This document shows, in pieces, positions 16,602 to 25,735 of a DNA stretch of 64,000 bases. The stretch spans positions 620,001 to 684,000 of the forward strand of contig NZ_LMUS01000006.1 of the NCBI RefSeq assembly GCF_009765835.1, written 5' to 3'. The notes beneath the pieces were generated by a model. That model did not search any database. It was given only the letters and a program-made list of their open reading frames with translations, and had not been told where the DNA came from. The DNA comes from Granulicella sp. L56 (GTDB taxonomy: Bacteria; Acidobacteriota; Terriglobia; Terriglobales; Acidobacteriaceae). The position numbers and the translations under genes are program-made. Position 1 is the first letter of the stretch; each line of letters starts with the position of its first letter.

Positions 16602-17504
16602 TTACCCGGTGGGAGGGGTCTGTGCGCTTGAAAGGGTTGAATGAGTTGGAACAGAGGGGAAAAAATGTGTGTTGCACTGCGCGTTGAACTCCGCTCCGCA
16701 GAGAACGCTGAGCGAGATGATATAGAGCCAGAAGAGCAATGCGATGCCCGCGCCGAGCGAACCGTAGACCTGGGAGTAGTTGGCGAAACGGGTGACATAC
16801 CAGCCGAAGGCCAGCGTGGTGAGGAACCACATGGCGGTGGCTAGGACCGCTCCGGGGATGGTGCGTTTCCAGGACTGCCGCATGGGCGTTCCCATGTGAT
16901 AGATGAGAGCGATGATGCCGATGCTGCTCGCGAAGGCAATCACCCAGCGGATGATAAGGGCCATGACATAAACCGGGGTGCGGATGGAAGGCATGATGTG
17001 CATCGCCATCCATGTGGCGACGATGAAGTGACCGAAGACGATGAGCAGGCTGGCGATCGCAAGAGGAATCAGCGAAAGAGGGACCAGCGCGAAGGCGCGG
17101 ATGCGGCGCTGCCAGAAGGTCCAGCAGTCGTCGGGAAGATTGTGGGCGCGGCGAAAGCCTTCCATGAAGGTGGCGATGACACTGGAGGCCCCGGTGACGC
17201 TGACCAAGATGCCGATGATGATTGCCTGGACGGATTTGGGACTGTGATGGGTGGTGGCGAAGTAGCTTTCGAGGATCGGAGTGACGTCAGAGGGCAGGAT
17301 GCTGTTGAAGAACTGAGCGAGTTGAAAGCGGAGCGGGGCCATATCCGGCAGAAAGCCGATAAAGGCGGCGGCGATGATGAGCGCGGGAAAGAGCGAGATC
17401 ATCGCGGAATAGGCCGCCGACTGTGCGACGTTGAAGCAGTCGTGCTCCACTACGCTGAGCAGCGTGCGATGGAAGACGGAGGAGATGCGACGAAATCTTC
17501 TCAA
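16602..17504 (-). CDS. YihY/BrkB-family inner-membrane protein
   Basis: A 300-residue protein with about six membrane spans, the normal size and topology of the YihY/virulence-factor BrkB family. Family features are the early AAYSAMISLFPALIIAAAFIGF, the GASSVIATFMEGFRRAHNLPD region, and the late ANYSQVYGSLGAGIALLFWLYIISLSVLCGAEFNAQ (the Tyr-Gly-Ser-Leu-Gly and Gly-Ala-Glu motifs). The biochemical role of the family is unsettled; the old link to ribonuclease BN is wrong. It lies 40 bp downstream of the thioredoxin-like gene on the same strand and may share its transcript. Confidence 0.9.
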   Translation of the reverse strand: MRRFRRISSVFHRTLLSVVEHDCFNVAQSAAYSAMISLFPALIIAAAFIGFLPDMAPLRFQLAQFFNSILPSDVTPILESYFATTHHSPKSVQAIIIGILVSVTGASSVIATFMEGFRRAHNLPDDCWTFWQRRIRAFALVPLSLIPLAIASLLIVFGHFIVATWMAMHIMPSIRTPVYVMALIIRWVIAFASSIGIIALIYHMGTPMRQSWKRTIPGAVLATAMWFLTTLAFGWYVTRFANYSQVYGSLGAGIALLFWLYIISLSVLCGAEFNAQCNTHFFPSVPTHSTLSSAQTPPTG

Positions 17505-17544
17505 GATTGGCGCCCGCGCGGTGCAAGGAGAGTAGTTCGCTGAA

Positions 17545-18069
17545 TCAGGCCTTCCACTGGTTGAGGAACGCGGTCACATCACTGGAGCTCATGTTGCGCA
17601 TGTTCTCGAACTGGCCCGTCTGCTGGGAGTAGAGCAGCTTGCCGTGGGCGTCGATGACGGCGAGCGCCGGAACTCCCTTGTTGATCGGCACACCATATTT
17701 TTTGGGGATGTCGAGGTTCAGGTCCATGTGGCCGATGTAGACGTGGACCACGATGAAGTGTTTGGCAAGAAGGTCCGCGTTGGGCTGCTGGCGGAAATAG
17801 ATGTCGAGGACCTGGCAGTCGGGGCACCAGTCACCGCCGAAGTCGAGGATGACGCGCTTGTGCTCGGCGCGGGCCTTTGTGAGCGCGGCGGCGATGTCGG
17901 CGGTGGGGTTCGCGGTCTCGGAGTAGATGTGCTGCTTGACGAAGGGCGTTGTGAGCTGGGCCTGAGCTTGATTGGGCACGGCTGCTGCCATCGAAATGAG
18001 GGCGAGCGAGAGCAACACCGTGCGGAGTCTGAAGTTTAAGTTCGAACTCTTCGAGGTCTTTAAGATCAT
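17545..18069 (-). CDS. Exported thioredoxin-fold protein (CPDC active site)
   Basis: A 174-residue protein with an N-terminal hydrophobic signal or anchor (LRTVLLSLALISMAAAVPNQAQA) and a thioredoxin fold. The redox motif is DFGGDWCPDCQVL (CPDC), and the cis-Pro loop appears as KGVPALAVIDAHGKLL. It probably acts in the periplasm as a reductase or oxidant of protein thiols. I set the start at 18069, with AAGGAAGG about 8 bp upstream; the frame is open to 18159 but that 30-residue extension precedes the signal. It follows the VWFA-related gene by 86 bp on the same strand. A DUF899- or TlpA-like role is possible; the partner is unknown. Confidence 0.85.
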   Translation of the reverse strand: MILKTSKSSNLNFRLRTVLLSLALISMAAAVPNQAQAQLTTPFVKQHIYSETANPTADIAAALTKARAEHKRVILDFGGDWCPDCQVLDIYFRQQPNADLLAKHFIVVHVYIGHMDLNLDIPKKYGVPINKGVPALAVIDAHGKLLYSQQTGQFENMRNMSSSDVTAFLNQWKA

Positions 18070-18155
18070 AGGTATATGCCTTCCTTGCTGCCACCGCTGC
18101 TGACGAGGGTCACTGTAGATGATGCACGAAAAGGGCGGGAGGACGCAAAGACGCC

Positions 18156-19358
18156 TCAATCCATCTTGCGCGGGGCCGAGTCTGCACTGCCGGTGTAATA
18201 GCCGTCTCGGGTCTGAACGGTCAGGCCTTTGCCCTTCACTGTGAGATCGATCTGGTGGTATCCATCGGAGGCGGTGGCCTGATCAGGCGTATAGCCGAGG
18301 CGATACTGGGCGCGAAGTTCTTCGGCTATCTGGTCATAGATCTGCGCCACGGTCTGCTTTTTGCTGACCTCGAAGAGACGGCCGCCGGTCTCATGCGTCA
18401 TGCGCTCCAGGATTTTTTTGCCGTCAACATGGCTGGTGCTGTTTCCGCCTCCGGGAGTGTTACCGCCACGACCGCCGCCGCCGCTGCCGGGATAGCCTCC
18501 CCCCCCAGGGTAACCGCCACCGCCGGGGTAACGGCCACCACCGGGGAAGCCTCCTCCTCCGCGCCCGCCGGGGAAGCCGCTGCGGGAACGATTGTTGTCG
18601 GAGGACTCCTCTCCTTTGAAGTAGATCGCGTAGAGGATCGTATCTGCTCGCTGGGCCGCCTCAATCGCGCTGGTCAGATTTTCTTTGCTGCCCCGGTCGA
18701 CGCCGTCGGAGAGGATGATGAGGGCCTTGCGGCCTTTTTGTTTGCTCGTAAGTTCGTCGGAGGCAAGGAAGGTTGCATCGTAGAGAGTGGTGCCTCCGCG
18801 AGTGCGATGCCCGTTGCTGCTGGAGTCGTCGGGGTCATTGCTCGCGTTGGCGTCTGGACTGGAGGTGTCTATCTCTTTGAGGGCCGCCTGAAGTTTTGGC
18901 TTGGAGGGAGTAAGGTCCTGTAAAAGCTCGGTCTGGCGGGCAAACTGAATGACAAACGCCTGGTCGGGAGCGCGGTCGGGCGGGGCGGTAAGCATCTGCT
19001 CCAGAAAGGTTCCGCTGGCGGTGCGCTCGTCATCGATGACCTTACGCTGGGAAGCGCTGGTATCGACCAGCAGGCCGAGGGTAAGTGGAAGATTCGAATC
19101 GAGATCGAAGTAACGGATGGTCTGGGGATGGCCATCGACCTGAAGCGTGAAGTCGGCTTTGGTGAGGTTTTGCACAAGCGCGCCCTTCTTATCGCGGACG
19201 ACGACAGGAAGATTGACCAGACGGGCATCGACCGATATCGTCGCTGCGGTGGAGTCCGGCGATGGAGCAGACGCTGAAGGCTTTTGTTGCGCAAAAAGAG
19301 GCAGGGCGAGAAAAAGGCCACCGAGCAGGCTAAGCCGAGTAAAACATTGAGCAACCAT
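18156..19358 (-). CDS. VWFA-related secreted protein (acidobacterial type)
   Basis: A 400-residue exported protein. After a signal peptide (RLSLLGGLFLALPLFAQQ) comes a short strand-rich domain with LVNLPVVVRDKKGALVQ and LTKADFTLQVDG, typical of the acidobacterial VWFA-related family (TIGR03436 type), then a von Willebrand A domain with the MIDAS motif LLVDTSASQ and ALIILSDGVDRGS. Between the A-domain core and its last helices is a Gly/Pro/Tyr-rich insertion of about 55 residues (repeats of YPGGGG). The C-terminus, RAQYRLGYTPD, is the usual family ending. It probably binds a protein partner or surface polymer through Mg2+. It leads a likely operon with the thioredoxin-fold and YihY genes. Confidence 0.88.
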   Translation of the reverse strand: MVAQCFTRLSLLGGLFLALPLFAQQKPSASAPSPDSTAATISVDARLVNLPVVVRDKKGALVQNLTKADFTLQVDGHPQTIRYFDLDSNLPLTLGLLVDTSASQRKVIDDERTASGTFLEQMLTAPPDRAPDQAFVIQFARQTELLQDLTPSKPKLQAALKEIDTSSPDANASNDPDDSSSNGHRTRGGTTLYDATFLASDELTSKQKGRKALIILSDGVDRGSKENLTSAIEAAQRADTILYAIYFKGEESSDNNRSRSGFPGGRGGGGFPGGGRYPGGGGYPGGGGYPGSGGGGRGGNTPGGGNSTSHVDGKKILERMTHETGGRLFEVSKKQTVAQIYDQIAEELRAQYRLGYTPDQATASDGYHQIDLTVKGKGLTVQTRDGYYTGSADSAPRKMD

Positions 19359-19640
19359 GCGATGTTAGACGTGAACCTCAGAAGGAGGTTTCAAATTGGG
19401 ACGACACGATTCAAAGCGACTTTTGGGATTAGAGAAAACCCTGATGATGGTCTCAGGAGCTGAACAGCCGCCTTGCCCAAGGTCGGCTATCCGACAGGTA
19501 GTGTGCGAAATGGGATTCATCTGGTGGAAAAATGCTGAAATATTGTTTAATTGAAGCAAATTAAACGTTACTCTCGTAACGAGAAGTAACTTTCTCTACA
19601 GCTTCTCCTTCATTAGTTTGATGTTCGATTGAGGTTTTAC

Positions 19641-21989
19641 TTGAAGGCTCAGGTTCTCCCGCATTTGCGGGCGTGGAAGATTGGCTTGCTCGCAGTGGCC
19701 TTGGGCCTGATGCTGACAGAGTTTTTGCGCTTAAGTAATTGCAACTACTTAGCCACTGTCGTCGGAGTCACGCTTGCGATGGGGGGAACCATGTTTGCCC
19801 TGGGGATCCTGTGGCGGGAACATGATCGCGAGATACGGCGAAAGGCAACCGAAGAAGCTCAGTCAAAATTCCTTGCCGCGGCAGAAACCAGCATGGATGC
19901 GTTTGTCATCTTTGAAGCTGTGCGTGACCAGACCGGCGCAATCATCGATTTTCGCTTCCAATATGTAAACGCGAACTTTGAACGGATGATGGGAAAGTCG
20001 AGATCGCAACTGCTGGGGCAATTACGGTCCACGATAACGTCCGTTCCGCCAAAGAGCGAGCTGTTCGAGCGGCTCTCCGGGGTTGTGACAACTGGCGATC
20101 CGATGTGTGAAGATTTCCTGATCGTCGATCCCGAGATCAACGCGACATGGCTCCGGCTTCAGGTCACCAAGCTGGGCGACGGCATCGCGATGACCTGCTG
20201 CGACATCAGTGGAATCAAGACAGCGCAGGAACGCTACAAGCACCTGCTGGAGTTCACCGACTCCGTCTTTCAGAATGCACCATTCAGCATCGTCGCGACC
20301 GACATGGAGGGAATCATCACCGCGATGAACGTCGCGGCGGAGAAGCTCACCGGTTATAACCGCGAAGAGCTCGTCGGTAAGGCCCCGCTGACCATTTTGC
20401 ATGACGAGGCGGAGTTACAGGCAAGGAGCGGCGACAGCGATCCAGTGACAGCATCCGATAGCAACAACTTTCGCCTGCTGACCGCGACGGCTGCCGCGGG
20501 CGAGTTGGAAGAGCAGGAGTGGACGCTGGTTCGGCGGGATGGCTCGCGAACTCCGATCAGCCTGGCGATGAGGGCAGTTCGGTCAGACGCTGGCGAGGTG
20601 ACCGGCTTCGTCGGCATCGCAGTCGACATCACGGATCGCCAGCAGATGCTGGACTATGTCACGCACCTCGCGACCCACGATCAATTGACCGGGCTGATGG
20701 GGCGGGCACTCCTTCGGGACAAGACGATGGAGGCGGTGGAGCGGGCGCGGCGTTATGGCACCAAGGTCGCCGTCTTCATGCTCGACCTTGACCACTTCAA
20801 ACGAATCAACGACTCGCTGGGGCATACGTCGGGCGATCAGATTCTGGTGGAGGCAGCCAATCGACTTCGGCGGTCGGTGCGCAGCACGGACATCGTGGCG
20901 CGGGCCGGCGGCGATGAGTTTGTCGTCGTGATGCCGGACATCACCAGCGTTGCGGATGTTGATCAGTGCGCGGCCAACCTGGTGCTCAAACTGTCGCCCG
21001 AGATCTCCGTCGACGAGCACCTGGTGAAGGTAACGACGAGTGTAGGGGTCTGCATCTATCCCGACTTTGCCTCCGATGTGAAACATCTGTTCAAACGCGC
21101 GGATGCCGCGATGTATGCGGCGAAGGACAACGGCCGCAACCAGCACCAGATCTTCAGCGAAGACATGCTGAAGGAGACGACCGACCGGCTGATGATGGAA
21201 CACGCGCTCCGCCACGCAATTGCGAATGGAGAGATGGAGCTGCACTATCAGCCCCAGGTTTCGTTGACGACAGGGGCCATCACCGGCATGGAGGCGCTGC
21301 TGCGATGGACGCACCCGCGGCTGGGCAAGATTTCACCAGCACAGTTCATCCCGCTGGCGGAAGAGACGGGATTGATTGTGCCCATCGGCGAATGGGCCTT
21401 TATGCAGTCGTGCTGCGAAGGCAGGGCACTTCAGGTGGAACTGGGGGTGGATTTGACGGTGTCGGTCAATCTGTCGCCACGTCAGTTCCAGCAGAAGAAT
21501 CTTGTGCAGGTGATTGAACACTGTCTGGCGAAGAGCGGACTAGCTGCTTCTCACCTGGAAATCGAGATCACCGAGGGCATGCTGATGGTCAACTCCCATG
21601 ACAATCTCGACAAGCTGCAGAAGATCCGGGAGCTCGGCGCGAGAATCTCGATCGACGATTTTGGCACAGGATTTTGCAGCTTCTCGTACCTGCTGCAATA
21701 CCAGGTAGACCGCCTGAAGATTGATCAGAGCTTTGTAAGGCAGGCAGAGACGGATATCAATGCCGCTTCCGTAGTGCGGACCATTATTGCGATGTCTCAT
21801 GGGTTGAACATTAAGGTCGTCGCGGAAGGCGTAGAGACGGATGAGCAGTTGCGCTTTCTGCTCCGCAGAAAATGTGATGAGGCGCAAGGCAACTTTCTCG
21901 GGCTGCCCGTCGCGGCAAGAGATTTTGCGGCTGCCGCTCGATCGTACGCCGGGAATATGGGCACTCTGCAAAGTCTGGAGACACTATGA
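19641..21989 (+). CDS. Membrane PAS-PAS-GGDEF-EAL cyclic-di-GMP protein
   Basis: About 782 residues. Two membrane spans near the N-terminus (KIGLLAVALGLMLTEFLRL and YLATVVGVTLAMGGTMFALG) precede two PAS domains (about 60-185 and 195-325), a GGDEF domain and an EAL domain. The diguanylate-cyclase site is intact (RAGGDEFVVV, about 422), with an RSTD inhibitory I-site five residues before it. The phosphodiesterase residues are also present: MEALLRW (about 549), VNLSPRQF, EIEITEG, IDDFGTG, LKIDQSF and VAEGVET. Both activities are therefore possible. The start is uncertain: TTG at 19641 has GAGG 6 bp upstream; TTG at 19629 lacks a site. Cyclic-di-GMP control of motility fits the flagellar genes in this window. 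Confidence 0.92.
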   Translation: MKAQVLPHLRAWKIGLLAVALGLMLTEFLRLSNCNYLATVVGVTLAMGGTMFALGILWREHDREIRRKATEEAQSKFLAAAETSMDAFVIFEAVRDQTGAIIDFRFQYVNANFERMMGKSRSQLLGQLRSTITSVPPKSELFERLSGVVTTGDPMCEDFLIVDPEINATWLRLQVTKLGDGIAMTCCDISGIKTAQERYKHLLEFTDSVFQNAPFSIVATDMEGIITAMNVAAEKLTGYNREELVGKAPLTILHDEAELQARSGDSDPVTASDSNNFRLLTATAAAGELEEQEWTLVRRDGSRTPISLAMRAVRSDAGEVTGFVGIAVDITDRQQMLDYVTHLATHDQLTGLMGRALLRDKTMEAVERARRYGTKVAVFMLDLDHFKRINDSLGHTSGDQILVEAANRLRRSVRSTDIVARAGGDEFVVVMPDITSVADVDQCAANLVLKLSPEISVDEHLVKVTTSVGVCIYPDFASDVKHLFKRADAAMYAAKDNGRNQHQIFSEDMLKETTDRLMMEHALRHAIANGEMELHYQPQVSLTTGAITGMEALLRWTHPRLGKISPAQFIPLAEETGLIVPIGEWAFMQSCCEGRALQVELGVDLTVSVNLSPRQFQQKNLVQVIEHCLAKSGLAASHLEIEITEGMLMVNSHDNLDKLQKIRELGARISIDDFGTGFCSFSYLLQYQVDRLKIDQSFVRQAETDINAASVVRTIIAMSHGLNIKVVAEGVETDEQLRFLLRRKCDEAQGNFLGLPVAARDFAAAARSYAGNMGTLQSLETL

Positions 21990-22036
21990 AAGGATGTCCC
22001 ATGCCCTATGTGGAGACGGAACACCCTTCGGGGGCT

Positions 22037-22294
22037 TCAGGCAGTCTGACTGCGTTTGATCAAATGGTAGATGCCGAGCAGAATGAGCGCGCCGACAAGC
22101 GACATCAGGAAGCCTGCGGACTGGTCCGGCTGATAGTGGCCAATGGCGCGGCCAAGCCACGTCCCCAGAAATGCGCCGGCAATACCGATGAGCATGGTGA
22201 TAAAGATTCCGCCAGGCTCCTTGCCGGGAATGATGAGTTTTGCAAGCGCACCTACAACAAGACCAATAATTGCCGTCCACAGCAGATGAAGCAT
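22037..22294 (-). CDS. GlsB/YeaQ/YmgE-family small membrane protein
   Basis: An 85-residue protein of about three membrane spans, the size of the GlsB/YeaQ/YmgE ('transglycosylase-associated') family. The signature is present as the first span IIGLVVGALAKLIIPG, then GGIFITMLIGIAGAFLGTWLG, and a last span LVGALILLGIYHLIKR. These are stress-induced inner-membrane proteins with no known activity; the transglycosylase name is historical. GGAGGA lies 6 bp before the ATG. It converges on the GGDEF-EAL gene with a 47-bp gap. Confidence 0.9.
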   Translation of the reverse strand: MLHLLWTAIIGLVVGALAKLIIPGKEPGGIFITMLIGIAGAFLGTWLGRAIGHYQPDQSAGFLMSLVGALILLGIYHLIKRSQTA

Positions 22295-22572
22295 AGGGAT
22301 TCCTCCGTAATTTCCCGGGGCCGCCGGGGTGATTTACAAATCGTTCGGAAAGCATACTCCAGCTTCTCGGAGATGGGGGAATTTTGTTTTGCGTTCGGAC
22401 CGATTGAAGAGAAGTTCCAGTAATCTGCGCGACCAAATTCAAAAAAGCTCGAGGGACTTCCGGCGTGATTGCAGTTATTTTATAGGGCTGAAACGGCCTT
22501 TTCTCTCAGGATTGCTAACGATCGAATAGCGGCCTCGCTGCTGTTGCCATTACTTACAGGAGTTGTTGCAAC

Positions 22573-23448
22573 ATGAAATTTCCCCACGGTGCAGTTCTAT
22601 CCCTATTGTTTTTGTTCATTCCTTCGGCCCATGCACAAACGGCTCCCGTTATCCATCTTCCCTCTTCACCTCAGTTCGTGGCCTCGGCTGCTGCTAAGAC
22701 AAGTTCTAGTACAGAGAGCAACGAAACACAGCCATCTGAACCTCAATCTCTTGCCACATCGACACGCTCCGGTGCAATTCCCACTCGTGCGCCTGGCCGT
22801 ATCGGCGTCGATGTGCACGCTGGCATCAACGGTATTGGCGCCGATGTGGCGCTGGCAGTCGCATCCCACTTCAATGTGCGGTTGGGAGGGCAATTCTTCG
22901 GCTACTCCAGTTCGTTTCAGGAAGAGGGAGCCAATGTGAACGCGACGCTGCGCCTTGGAGGCGGCCGAGCCTCGCTTGACTGGTTTCCCTTTCATAATGG
23001 CTTTCATGTCAGCCCCCTGCTCGTCTTTCTGAACCAGACCAGCGTACGGGCTAAAGTGATTGTGCCTTCGGGAGAGACCATCTCGCTAGACGATGGGGAT
23101 TACGTCAGCAGCCAGGCCGATCCATTGCATGGAAGCGCCTCCATCGGCGTCTGGAAGACCTCGCCTGGATTGATGATCGGCTATGGCAACATCATTCCAC
23201 GAAGCGGAAAGCACTTCAGTTTTCCGGTTGAGGCTGGCTTCTACTACGTCGGGCAGCCGACGCTGAAAGTTGACTTCAGCGGAAGCGCTTGCGATCCAAC
23301 GGAGCCGCAACCGCTCGGCTGCCAGCCAGTGCAACAGGATGCCGGGTTTCAGCACGACCTTGCAGCATTTATACGGCGCAACAATAACAACCTGAGCTAC
23401 GCCTCGTTTTTGCCCGTTGTCTCTTTCGGCGTTGGTTATAGCTTTTGA
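22573..23448 (+). CDS. Predicted outer-membrane beta-barrel protein
   Basis: A 291-residue exported protein. Signal peptide MKFPHGAVLSLLFLFIPSAHAQ, then a Ser/Thr/Pro-rich low-complexity linker to about residue 70, then alternating hydrophobic/polar strands (IGVDVHAGINGIGADVALAV, FNVRLGGQFFGYSS, GRASLDWFPF) and a C-terminal strand ending in aromatic Phe (SFGVGYSF), the usual signal for barrel insertion. Two Cys (in FSGSACDPTE and LGCQPVQ) may form a loop disulphide. It resembles unnamed barrel-like proteins of Acidobacteriota; I do not recognise a specific family. CAGGAG lies about 8-10 bp before the ATG. The 278 bp upstream holds no gene. Confidence 0.75.
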   Translation: MKFPHGAVLSLLFLFIPSAHAQTAPVIHLPSSPQFVASAAAKTSSSTESNETQPSEPQSLATSTRSGAIPTRAPGRIGVDVHAGINGIGADVALAVASHFNVRLGGQFFGYSSSFQEEGANVNATLRLGGGRASLDWFPFHNGFHVSPLLVFLNQTSVRAKVIVPSGETISLDDGDYVSSQADPLHGSASIGVWKTSPGLMIGYGNIIPRSGKHFSFPVEAGFYYVGQPTLKVDFSGSACDPTEPQPLGCQPVQQDAGFQHDLAAFIRRNNNNLSYASFLPVVSFGVGYSF

Positions 23449-23495
23449 TCTGCACAGAGATGCCACGGAGTGGGGCTTGAGGGCTGTGACATTCG

Positions 23496-24884
23496 TCAGC
23501 CCTCAGGCTGCATTTCCGAATGCACCGGCAGAACGATTTCGATGCTCAAACCACCGCCTGCCTCGTTCATCGCGCGAATCCTGCCTCCATGAAGATGCAA
23601 AATCCTTTCGGCTATCGCCAATCCAAGCCCGGCCCCGGTCGAGTTCGTGCCGCGAGAATCGTCCAAACGGTAAAAAGGTTTGAAGATTTGCGTAAGCTCA
23701 GCCTCTGGTACGCCTGTACCGCGATCTCGCACGACGATGATCGCTTCGTGTGCGTCTATCACCGGATTATCCCGGAGGTTGACTTCAACCACTGTTCCGG
23801 CGGCCGTAAACCTGACCGCGTTGCGGAGAACATTTTCAATCGCACTCCGCAGAAGACTGGGATCTCCGAGCACAGTCAGATCTGCCTCCTGAACGATGTC
23901 TACACGGCTTCCTCGCTCTTGAGCTTCAAATTCAGCGTCGCTGGCAACGCTCGAAACAAGCTCAGACAGATTCACACGCACCAAATTCTGGAGAGTCGAG
24001 GCAGCATCAAGTCTGGCCACTGTCAGCAACCGCCCAATCATCTCATTCAGACGCTGCAGATCGATCTCCATGCGATCCAACGCCGGGTCTTCTCCAGCAT
24101 GGCGGCGCAGTAGATCCAATGCCACATTCATCCGCGCCAACGGAGAGCGTAGCTCGTGAGAGACGTCATTCAATAATTGCCGTTGGCTGGAGATGAGATT
24201 CTCCGTTTTATTCGCCATCCGATTGAAGTCTCGAACAAGATCTCCAAATTCGTCTCGACGCAATTCCAGCGCGGCATCTGCACGGACACTCAATTGTCCC
24301 GCTGCGATTTGTTGCGCGGCGGAGCGCAGACGAAGTATTGGCTTGGTCAAATATCGTGTCAGAAAGTAGCACACGAGGCCCGACACAAACAGCGCCAAGC
24401 CTGCGCGCAACAAGACGGCCATGGGATTAAAACCAAATGCCGCACCCGGCCCCGCCAGCAACTCGGATGCATAGATATAACTGTGTCCGCTGGAGCCTTG
24501 AATCGGGATCGCCATCCTCACCAGGCCTCGCCGCATCTCGTAAGCCTTAGGCTCGCCTGTGACGACAGGAGCGACGATCCTCGAAAACTCCGAGCAGGAC
24601 TCTCCGGCCAGTGGATTGCCCATCGTGTCGAAGAGGCAGGCGTGAATATGCCCATCTTTGAAGAGTTGCTGCGTATAACGTGTGGCCTCGGTGACGCCTC
24701 CCTGTTCCAGCGCTCCTACATCTGCCGCACCAAAATATTTTGTTGTATCCGAGAGGCTCGCCTGCCAATGGGAGGGCACGTTTCGCGGTTGCAGTACAAA
24801 AGCCAGCACGAGCGTTATTCCAGTTAAGACCACGGTCGCCCAGAACCAGAGAAATATTTTGACGAACAAGCGCGGCACCTTCAA
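23496..24884 (-). CDS. CpxA-like sensor histidine kinase
   Basis: A 462-residue membrane sensor kinase. Span one (FVKIFLWFWATVVLTGITLVLAF) and span two (AVLLRAGLALFVSGLVCYFLT) bracket a periplasmic domain of about 125 residues. HAMP follows (RYLTKPILRLRSAAQQIAAG), then the H-box LNDVSHELRSPLARM (phospho-His about 243), N-box ENVLRNAVRF, G1 VRDRGTGVP and G2 GAGLGLAIAERI. The kinase region strongly resembles CpxA. The start is TTG at 24884, overlapping the response-regulator stop by 4 bp, with GAGGAG just upstream. Together with the Spy/CpxP-like gene across the divergent promoter this forms a Cpx-like envelope-stress module. Confidence 0.93.
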   Translation of the reverse strand: MKVPRLFVKIFLWFWATVVLTGITLVLAFVLQPRNVPSHWQASLSDTTKYFGAADVGALEQGGVTEATRYTQQLFKDGHIHACLFDTMGNPLAGESCSEFSRIVAPVVTGEPKAYEMRRGLVRMAIPIQGSSGHSYIYASELLAGPGAAFGFNPMAVLLRAGLALFVSGLVCYFLTRYLTKPILRLRSAAQQIAAGQLSVRADAALELRRDEFGDLVRDFNRMANKTENLISSQRQLLNDVSHELRSPLARMNVALDLLRRHAGEDPALDRMEIDLQRLNEMIGRLLTVARLDAASTLQNLVRVNLSELVSSVASDAEFEAQERGSRVDIVQEADLTVLGDPSLLRSAIENVLRNAVRFTAAGTVVEVNLRDNPVIDAHEAIIVVRDRGTGVPEAELTQIFKPFYRLDDSRGTNSTGAGLGLAIAERILHLHGGRIRAMNEAGGGLSIEIVLPVHSEMQPEG

Positions 24885-25576
24885 AGCTCCTCGCCGGAAG
24901 AACGTGGCGCCAGGAGATATCCACTGCCTCGAATGGTCTTGATGCGCTCGACGTCGCCGTAAATGTCCAGCTTCTTTCGGAGGTTGCTGATGTGTACATC
25001 GATCGAGCGATCGAATGCTCCCAGCTTTCTTCCCAGAGCAGCATCGGTCAGATAATCGCGAGTGAGTGCTCGTCCTGCGTTCCGGACCAATGCCTCAAGT
25101 AGAGCGAATTCAACGGTTGTCAACTGCACCGATTTGCCAGCGACCCACGCCTCTCTCAGCGCAATGTCGATGGTGATATCTCCTGCGGTACAGCTGTCCC
25201 GCCCTGCTCGCCGATCATCCAGTCGCCGCAGAATTGCCTTGATACGGGCGACCAGTTCTCGTGGGTTAAACGGCTTGGGCAAGTAATCGTCTGCTCCCAC
25301 CTCAAGCCCGATGATGCGGTCGATGTCATCTCCACGGGCCGTCAGCATAAGGACTGGGACTGAGGAATGCATCCGCAACTCTCTGAGCACCTCCATTCCT
25401 CCCATTCGCGGCAACATCACGTCGAGAATGACGAGGGAATGGCCGCCGCCGATGGCGCGCTCCAATCCATCTCTCCCATTGTGTACGGCATGCAGGACGA
25501 ATCCCTCTTCGGCAAGCCGCTCGGTGAGCAGAGTGCAGAGTTCTATATCGTCGTCGATCATCAGCAGCGGATTCAT
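24881..25576 (-). CDS. CpxR-like OmpR-family response regulator
   Basis: A 231-residue regulator: receiver domain with the acidic pocket LLMIDDD, phospho-acceptor Asp52 in VILDVMLPRMGG, Thr in LMLTARGD and Lys in DDYLPKPFNP; then an OmpR-type winged helix with LTTVEFALLEAL, RSIDVHISNLRKKL and IRGSGYLL. These are the features of CpxR-type regulators. The start at 25576 gives the natural MNPLLMIDDD beginning; the frame is open to 25642 but that part covers the promoter region. It is followed by the kinase with a 4-bp overlap. Three TTTAC boxes lie 69 bp upstream, suggesting autoregulation. Confidence 0.94.
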   Translation of the reverse strand: MNPLLMIDDDIELCTLLTERLAEEGFVLHAVHNGRDGLERAIGGGHSLVILDVMLPRMGGMEVLRELRMHSSVPVLMLTARGDDIDRIIGLEVGADDYLPKPFNPRELVARIKAILRRLDDRRAGRDSCTAGDITIDIALREAWVAGKSVQLTTVEFALLEALVRNAGRALTRDYLTDAALGRKLGAFDRSIDVHISNLRKKLDIYGDVERIKTIRGSGYLLAPRSSGEEL

Positions 25577-25644
25577 GGCAGCGCGTTTGACCTCTCGCCT
25601 ATTCCTTCTCGATGTTAGCCGCATCAGCGATTGATGGCACAAGC

Positions 25645-25669
25645 TTTACCTATCTTTACAATCCTTTAC
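25645..25669. promoter_or_regulatory. Triple CpxR-like box between the regulator and the Spy-like gene
   Basis: Three TTTAC pentamers at 25645, 25655 and 25665, exactly 10 bp apart; on the minus strand they read GTAAA-N5-GTAAA-N5-GTAAA. This is the published CpxR half-site and spacing (GTAAA-N5-GTAAA in E. coli) with an extra copy. The site lies between divergent genes for a CpxR-like regulator and a CpxP/Spy-like protein, so one site could serve both. Confidence 0.7.
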
Positions 25670-25735
25670 CAACCTTAATCGCACGCACTCCTCGCCGATG
25701 CTGTACTCAAGATCAGAAGTTGGAGAGGTGCACCG

